Assembly (NCBI GenBank): GCA_021812265.1
Contig: JAKAOI010000038.1
Span: forward strand, 1-10,907
DNA: 10,907 nucleotides
Direction of reading: 5' to 3'
Source of the DNA: Chloroflexota bacterium
GTDB lineage: Bacteria; Chloroflexota; Ktedonobacteria; Ktedonobacterales; JACDGC01
The stretch's first letter is position 1, and each line of letters begins with the position of its first letter. This document shows, in pieces, positions 6,288 through 10,907 of this stretch. Under the pieces are notes generated by a model. That model was not told the origin of the DNA. It saw nothing but the letters and a program-made list of their open reading frames with translations, and searched no databases. The translations under genes were made by a program, and so were the position numbers.

Positions 6288-7931
6288 TTAAAATAATTCT
6301 GAGGTGATACGCCAGCGTTCAAACAGCGCAGTTTCTGCAGCAGTGAACGCAAACAGCGCTGCAGTCTCACTGTCTAATCTCGCGCGTATAGTTTGCAGCG
6401 CTTCTATCGCGCTGTTATTTTGCTGATACACTTGGGTAAGCTCTGTCGTTAGCGCTGCAATAGTTTGCAGCCGCGCAGTATCTTCTATGGGAAGAGGCAG
6501 CGCCGCCAGCATTGCCGCGTCTATCGATGGGCGGCTGAGTTGGTAGACGGTTGCTGTCAGCCGAAACAACAATTGTACTGGTTTAGCGTTCAACAAAACA
6601 GGCAGCGCCGGCCAGCAATTTGCCGGCAAAGTAGTGTCGGCTTTGGGAATTGCCACATACAGCGAATTATGCGCAATCATCGCGCCGCTGCTTTGCGCTG
6701 CCGCAGGAACAGCGCCGGTTCGTGTTATATATATTGCATTGACTGACATGTTGGGCTGCAATGTTGCGGCGTCGGTGGCCGAAATCCATTGTCGCGGCAG
6801 GATTTGATATGGCTTTATATCTCCTGATCGGATCACTGCTATCGATCCTGCATATGCAGTTTCGGAAACAGCGGTTTCTTTGGGGATTTCAACACCTCGG
6901 GCAATATCTGCCAGCAAGGCAAATGATGCGCTTCCTCTGCTTCGGAAACGCTCTATAAATAAGCGCTCTTCAGATCCCAGCGCATACTTCCATTGTTGTT
7001 GCGACCCTTCGCCCAGCAGATCTTGCTCGATAGATCCTTTTATTTTCCATTCTTGCCGCAAATAGCGCGCCGCGCCGGATCCTGTGTCTGCGCTGGATTC
7101 GGCGGATTTGAGCGCAGCAATTTTCTCAACACGTTCCCATGATATGGCGTGTGCAGCCGGTGGATCGCTGCGTTGTGCAGTCATTAAAATTGCCGAAGCG
7201 CCCGAGCGGAATAATCCCTGAGTATGAGTCATTGCCAAAACGGTCCATTCGCGTCGCAATGTTTGGCGCAGCGCTGCCGCTGAAGATTTCAGTAAAAACA
7301 CTTCGGGAAGCGCAATGGCCAAATAACCGCCATATGCGGTTAATTCCATTGCCTGTTCACAATATTGCAGCCAAATATCGCGCGCAGGTTTTGTCGGCGC
7401 TGTTTCGGCGTCCCACACTGCTTTGGATATTTTAATCGGCGGATTTGTCAGCACGATACGAAATCGCGCGCCGGCCATAACCGCCAAGCTATCTGCTTGA
7501 TGGATGTGAAACTGCATTGTTTTGCGCCGCGCCGCCGGTAAATCGGGCAGCAATTGCGCAATAGTTCTGCGCAGCCGCAGTTCGGCAATATGGCACGCTA
7601 TCGGGTCGGGGTCTAGTCCCCATATTGATTTTTCAATCTCTTGCGCTATTCTTTCCGCGCCCCACCGGCGCGCCTTGCCTCGCGCAATAAGTATTTGCGC
7701 CGCCGCCGCTAAAGAAGATCCGGAGCCGCACGCCGGATCGATGACAGAAGATTCTTGCGCCGCAGTGCCGGCTAAATAGTGCGCTTGCCGCAACAGAGCC
7801 AACGCTGCGTTTATTGGCATGGATGACGCCGACTTTATGCCCAGCAGTTTGGAACGCTGCCCGTCATGTTCATAAAGATCGTCGCGTGTTTGATTTTCTG
7901 TAAGTGTTTTGCTGAACTGATGGAAATCCAT
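6288..7931 (-). CDS. N6-adenine-type DNA methyltransferase fused to an HsdS-like target recognition domain
   Basis: 547 residues. The N-terminal part is a class I SAM-dependent methyltransferase of the HsdM/N-6 type. Motif I is VIDPACGSGS (63-72), the motif II acidic segment is GLDPDP (105-110), the motif III region is ADSLA (146-150), and motif IV is VLTNPPI (160-166). After GGYLAIALPEVFLLKSS (201-217) and a linker, residues about 340-500 look like a type I specificity domain: LLADIARGVEIPKE, VIRSGDI, IYITRTGAV, IAHNSLYVAIP, then VLLNAKPVQLL and LAALPLPI, followed by a helical end. Such MTase-TRD fusions occur in type IIG-like and orphan systems, but no nuclease domain or restriction gene is visible here. 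Motif IV normally ends in Tyr, Phe or Trp (NPPY/F). The Ile here is unusual and may lower or alter base flipping. It lies 96 bases downstream of sbcD on the same strand, so co-transcription is likely. The protein is very alanine-rich. The start at 7931 has only distant GGAAGG upstream. Confidence 0.85.
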   Translation of the reverse strand: MDFHQFSKTLTENQTRDDLYEHDGQRSKLLGIKSASSMPINAALALLRQAHYLAGTAAQESSVIDPACGSGSSLAAAAQILIARGKARRWGAERIAQEIEKSIWGLDPDPIACHIAELRLRRTIAQLLPDLPAARRKTMQFHIHQADSLAVMAGARFRIVLTNPPIKISKAVWDAETAPTKPARDIWLQYCEQAMELTAYGGYLAIALPEVFLLKSSAAALRQTLRREWTVLAMTHTQGLFRSGASAILMTAQRSDPPAAHAISWERVEKIAALKSAESSADTGSGAARYLRQEWKIKGSIEQDLLGEGSQQQWKYALGSEERLFIERFRSRGSASFALLADIARGVEIPKETAVSETAYAGSIAVIRSGDIKPYQILPRQWISATDAATLQPNMSVNAIYITRTGAVPAAAQSSGAMIAHNSLYVAIPKADTTLPANCWPALPVLLNAKPVQLLFRLTATVYQLSRPSIDAAMLAALPLPIEDTARLQTIAALTTELTQVYQQNNSAIEALQTIRARLDSETAALFAFTAAETALFERWRITSELF

Positions 7932-8027
7932 CGCCCGATAGTGTCCTTCCCGACGAGATCGCGCCTTTTTTCTGGGATTAAGTGTATCCTAAGCGCGGCT
8001 ATCCGGCCAATGAAACAGACAATAGGG

Positions 8028-9332
8028 CTAGCCTTGATCGCTTTGCCCAACTCGCTGATATTCTTCAATAAACCAATCACAAATGGCTTCCGCTGGATCA
8101 CCGTTGAGCGAATGCTGTTTCAAATTTTGCATTATCTGTGACCATTGTTCCGCGGCATTGGCAAATCGCGCATCGGAAAGCGCCATTTGATAGAAAATAT
8201 CTTTTTCCATCGACTGAATGGAGGAACGTGTGTCATCTTCAGGCAAATCAATAGCTTCTGCCGAATCGGTGTTGTCGTGAATAATGATATGCAGCGGCTT
8301 ATATATTGTGACAGATTCGTATAGTTGTTTCATATTGAATGCGGTTCTGTCAAAGGCCAAGTTGCCGCGCAGGTATATATGCGCAACCGGTTTTTCTTCG
8401 GTTTGGGCAAATTCCTGTTTATGCCGCCGCAAAAACCGTGTGAAATCTTCCAGCAGTTCTTCCTGAGATTGCACACCATCTACTATATAAGAAAGCTGCA
8501 AAAATGGCCGCTTCGGCGTAATAATAAGTTCCGCTGAATATTCCGGAGCGGCGGCGGCGGTATCTGTTTGCACATCAATTTGATAATAGCCTCGCTTTTC
8601 CTTAGCTTCTTCAATATTTACTGTTTCCAATGATCCGGGATTATAGATATACCCATCATATGTATATGGCTTATGCACATGCCCCAGCGCAATATAGTTT
8701 ACCAAATCTTTTAACACACGAAAATCATTTCCCGCCGGCAGCCCTTTCAGCCGCGGATCTTCACCGTCTACCCCGGTGTGCATCATTAAAATGCGAAACC
8801 GCACTCCTTGCCGCTCTTCATCTGCGCGAACTTTGCGCAAATAATCGCTGACGGCGCTCATAATATTCCGTGTTTGCGCTCCAACCCATGGCAACCCATA
8901 AATCCGTATCCCTGTTCCTGCGATATCCGTATAACTGCCGGAGCGGGTTTTATCGTCAAACGGAGATAACTGTATGCCTTCGTCGGAAAAATTGAAGGAA
9001 AGTAAGCGGATATACTCCATTTGATTCAGATAACTTAACCAAGAATATCCTTCGGAACGATACGCTTTATCGTGATTTCCTTCAATAACCACGACCGGAA
9101 TCCCTGCTTCGCGCAATCGTTCCAGCAATTTAGTGGCGCTGTATAAAGTCTGTGAATCGATAGAGCGGTTATGAAAAAAATCACCTGCAATCAGCAAACA
9201 TTGGCAATCCGTTTGTATTGTTTCTGTAATCAGGTGTTCCAGCGCGCGGGTAAAATCTATGGCGCGTTCATCTAAGCCATATTGCAGGTATCCTAAATGG
9301 ATATCGGCGGCGTGAATAAGTCGTGTGCGCAT
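8028..9332 (-). CDS. sbcD: SbcD/Mre11-type DNA double-strand-break nuclease
   Basis: 434 residues from ATG 9332. This is a calcineurin-like metallophosphoesterase of the SbcD/Mre11 group, the nuclease partner of the SbcC/Rad50 ATPase, acting on DNA ends and hairpins. The phosphodiesterase motifs appear in order: HAADIHLGY (D10, H12), LLIAGDFFHNRSID (D51), VVIEGNHDKA (N87-H88-D89), MMHTGVDGEDPR (H185) and LGHVHKP (H218, H220). These complete the two-metal site. The rest (YNPGSLETVNIEEAKEKRGYY and a capping/C-terminal domain) is also typical. The frame extends upstream of 9332, but homologues begin right before the DIH motif. Alternative upstream starts would add unfamiliar sequence, and GAAAGGA lies at 9351-9357, a long 18 bases from the chosen ATG. 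No sbcC follows. The next gene leftward is the methyltransferase. It is divergent from mutS. Confidence 0.92.
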   Translation of the reverse strand: MRTRLIHAADIHLGYLQYGLDERAIDFTRALEHLITETIQTDCQCLLIAGDFFHNRSIDSQTLYSATKLLERLREAGIPVVVIEGNHDKAYRSEGYSWLSYLNQMEYIRLLSFNFSDEGIQLSPFDDKTRSGSYTDIAGTGIRIYGLPWVGAQTRNIMSAVSDYLRKVRADEERQGVRFRILMMHTGVDGEDPRLKGLPAGNDFRVLKDLVNYIALGHVHKPYTYDGYIYNPGSLETVNIEEAKEKRGYYQIDVQTDTAAAAPEYSAELIITPKRPFLQLSYIVDGVQSQEELLEDFTRFLRRHKQEFAQTEEKPVAHIYLRGNLAFDRTAFNMKQLYESVTIYKPLHIIIHDNTDSAEAIDLPEDDTRSSIQSMEKDIFYQMALSDARFANAAEQWSQIMQNLKQHSLNGDPAEAICDWFIEEYQRVGQSDQG

Positions 9333-9424
9333 AATAATGGTTTTTTTCAATCCTTTCGGCAGATCTTTGTCATGAACATGCGCCATTCCAATCATGATTT
9401 TGGTTGAATATATTGCTGTTTTTG

Positions 9425-9460
9425 ATTGTAACACAGAACCGAAGCAATGCGTGCTACAAT
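9425..9460. promoter_or_regulatory. Divergent extended -10 promoters of sbcD and mutS forming an inverted repeat
   Basis: Rightward, TGCTACAAT (9452-9460) is an extended -10 box about 43 bases before the mutS ATG. Leftward, the complement of 9425-9433 reads TGTTACAAT, an extended -10 box about 93 bases before the sbcD ATG. The two are reverse complements at 8 of 9 positions and face outward with 18 bases between them, so each promoter's -35 zone overlaps the other's -10. Good -35 hexamers are lacking on both sides, which agrees with the extended -10 type. RNA polymerase binding would be mutually exclusive. Confidence 0.5.
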
Positions 9461-9502
9461 AAAAAAGAATTTTGAACGAAATCTGGACGGATCTTTCTGC
9501 CA

Positions 9503-10907
9503 ATGCCTGTAACTGATGACTTCCAAGGACATTCACCCATTCGCGCGCAATATTTATCTATAAAAAAAGATTATCCGGATGCGCTTATTTTTTTTCGTTT
9601 GGGCGATTTTTACGAAACGTTTGACACCGACGCTGAAATTGCTTCCCGCGAATTAGATTTGACATTAACCAAGCGCGAATGGGGCCGCGGTGAGCGTTCT
9701 CCCATGGCCGGAGCGCCACACCATACCATCGATTCGTATATTGCAAAATTAATTGAGCGCGGCTATCGTGTTGCTGTAGTAGAGCAAGTAACCGAACCAA
9801 ACGGCAAAGGATTGGTGCAGCGCGAGGTTACACGGGTGGTTACTCCCGGCGCAGTTATCGATCCCAGTATGCTTGCGGCGCAGCGCAACAATTACCTTGC
9901 GGCAATTATTACCGGCAAAGACGCGGTGGGTGTTGCGTATGCAGATGTTTCAACCGGAGAGTTTGCCTGCGCCGAAATTGCCGCGACAGATATACCAACA
10001 ACACTGGCGCAGGAAATGGCGCGTATTATGCCTATGGAAACGCTGGTGGAAGCGCCGGCGCAAGCAAAGCTTGACCCGCGCGCGCTGCGCAGTGTTCCCG
10101 ATGATGAACTTGCGTCGGCAGGCTATGATGAAACGCTGCCGCCATGGGCTAAAACTATTGGGCAGTTTACCAAGCATTTTACACCGTTAGATTCCAGTGA
10201 ATTTAACGAACAACAGGCCCGCAGAAGATTATTAGAGCATTTTCATATTGCGTCGCTCGAAGCCTTTGGCTGAATAATCTGTCACTTGCTGTACGAGCGG
10301 CTGGCGCCATCATCGGCTATCTTTCGGTAACTCAGCGGGGTTTATTGGAACACTTAACTTCTTTGGAAACATATTCCACAGAACAATTTATGCTGCTCGA
10401 CCCCTATACCCGGCGCAATTTAGAGTTGTTTGAAAATAACCGGGATCGTTCCGCCAAGGGATCGCTGGTGTGGGCGCTAGATCAAACACGCACTGCCATG
10501 GGCGGCCGCTTGCTGCGCAAATGGATGGGGCAGCCCCTGATAGATATTGCTGCGCTGCATATTCGACTGGACGCAGTAGAATATTTGTTTGAGCGCGCCT
10601 TAACACGCGCAAAACTGATTCAGGCGCTGGCAAAAATCGGTGATTTAGAGCGATTGGCCAATCGTGTTATTATGCGCGCCGCAACGCCGCGCGACCTTGC
10701 AGCATTAAAAGAGAGTCTGCGCGGTACGCAGGAATTATTGATAAACGGGTTGGCGGATGAACTTGTCGTTGGGCCGCTGTCCCAGATTGTCGGCGCTATT
10801 GATCCTTGTGAAGACTGCGCGGCGTTTATCAGTCAAGCGTTGACAGAATCTCCGCCGATAACAGTAACTGAAGGCGGTATTATCCGCGCAGGGTATTCGG
10901 AGATCGG
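9503..10907 (+). pseudogene. mutS: DNA mismatch repair protein MutS, 3' end beyond window, -1 frameshift near 10270
   Basis: MutS recognises mismatches and small insertion/deletion loops and starts mismatch repair. The first frame (ATG 9503 to TGA 10271-10273, 256 residues) covers the mismatch-binding domain with RLGDFYETF, where F36 and E38 sit at the same numbers as the E. coli Phe-X-Glu reader, and PMAGAPHHTIDSYIAKLIERG. It also covers the connector domain (GVAYADVSTGEFACAEI). The reading then continues one base back: ASLEAFG joins LNNLSLAVRAAGAIIGYL from CTG 10270. It stays open to the window end through family-typical core sequence (TQRGLLEHL, MLLDPYTRRNLELFEN, GSLVWALDQTRTAMGGRLLR, WMGQPL). 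Losing one base from a run such as GGCCTG would give exactly this break. No slippery heptamer is visible, so programmed frameshifting is unlikely. The clamp and ATPase domains lie outside the window. Either a real inactivation or an assembly error; identity is certain. Confidence 0.93.

Noticed and set aside
7835..8101. An 88-codon leftward frame between sbcD and the methyltransferase.
   Set aside because: It overlaps both neighbouring genes out of frame and looks like a shadow.
9333..9536. Upstream extension of the sbcD frame adding 68 residues and overlapping mutS.
   Set aside because: SbcD homologues start directly before the DIH motif. The extension would read through the divergent promoters and into mutS.
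10262..10275. Programmed -1 ribosomal frameshift in mutS.
   Set aside because: There is no X-XXY-YYZ slippery heptamer or obvious downstream structure, and mutS is not known to use recoding. A deletion or sequencing error is simpler.
1..10907. CRISPR array, tRNA or rRNA genes, insertion sequence transposase.
   Set aside because: No regularly spaced repeats, no cloverleaf with a GTTCGA-type T-arm that I could fold, no rRNA-like conserved stretches and no DDE or HUH transposase motifs were seen.

Overview
The window looks like a piece of a bacterial chromosome of moderate, uneven GC content. It has compact repair and housekeeping genes at the right and AT-rich accessory genes at the left and centre. 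The beginning of MutS (short N-terminus, PIRAQYLSIKKDYPDA, then RLGDFYETF) reminds me most of MutS from Chloroflexota. That is recollection of family sequences, not a search, so the phylum is tentative. GCGC-containing words (Ala GCG, Arg CGC codons) are very common in the core genes.

Layout, left to right. (1) 1-1730, minus: the N-terminal 576 residues of a membrane-anchored STAND/NB-ARC-like P-loop NTPase that runs off the left edge. (2) 1731-2054: a divergent intergenic region with a hairpin element and a good promoter. (3) 2055-3608, plus: a 517-residue protein that follows the N-terminal half of ClpA/ClpB/ClpC (two Clp-N-like repeats and one AAA+ domain), but with Walker A and Walker B destroyed, so a pseudo-ATPase. 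(4) 3694-4386, plus: an AlkD-type DNA alkylation repair glycosylase. (5) 4387-4731: noncoding, with hairpins, then a near-consensus sigma70 promoter followed about 70 bases later by an intrinsic terminator. This is a probable small RNA whose 3' end meets the 3' end of the next gene on the other strand. (6) 4732-5931, minus: a DUF3800 gene followed after one base by a gene that an exact 8-bp tandem duplication has split into two frames. (7) 5932-6287: AT-rich, with a small degraded reading frame. (8) 6288-7931, minus: an N6-adenine-type DNA methyltransferase fused to an HsdS-like recognition domain. (9) 8028-9332, minus: SbcD/Mre11-type nuclease. (10) 9503-10907, plus: mutS, incomplete at the right edge and carrying a -1 frameshift near 10270.

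Themes. Four genes act on DNA directly (AlkD, methyltransferase, SbcD, MutS). The left part holds a candidate undescribed pair: a transmembrane STAND NTPase divergent from a catalytically dead Clp-like AAA+ protein. STAND proteins with membrane effectors are known in prokaryotic immunity, so a sensor/effector or regulatory pairing is a reasonable but unproven reading. Three reading frames in about 11 kb are broken by small lesions (8-bp duplication, in-frame stop, 1-base deletion), one of them in mutS itself. This is either a genuine mutator signature or partly sequencing error.
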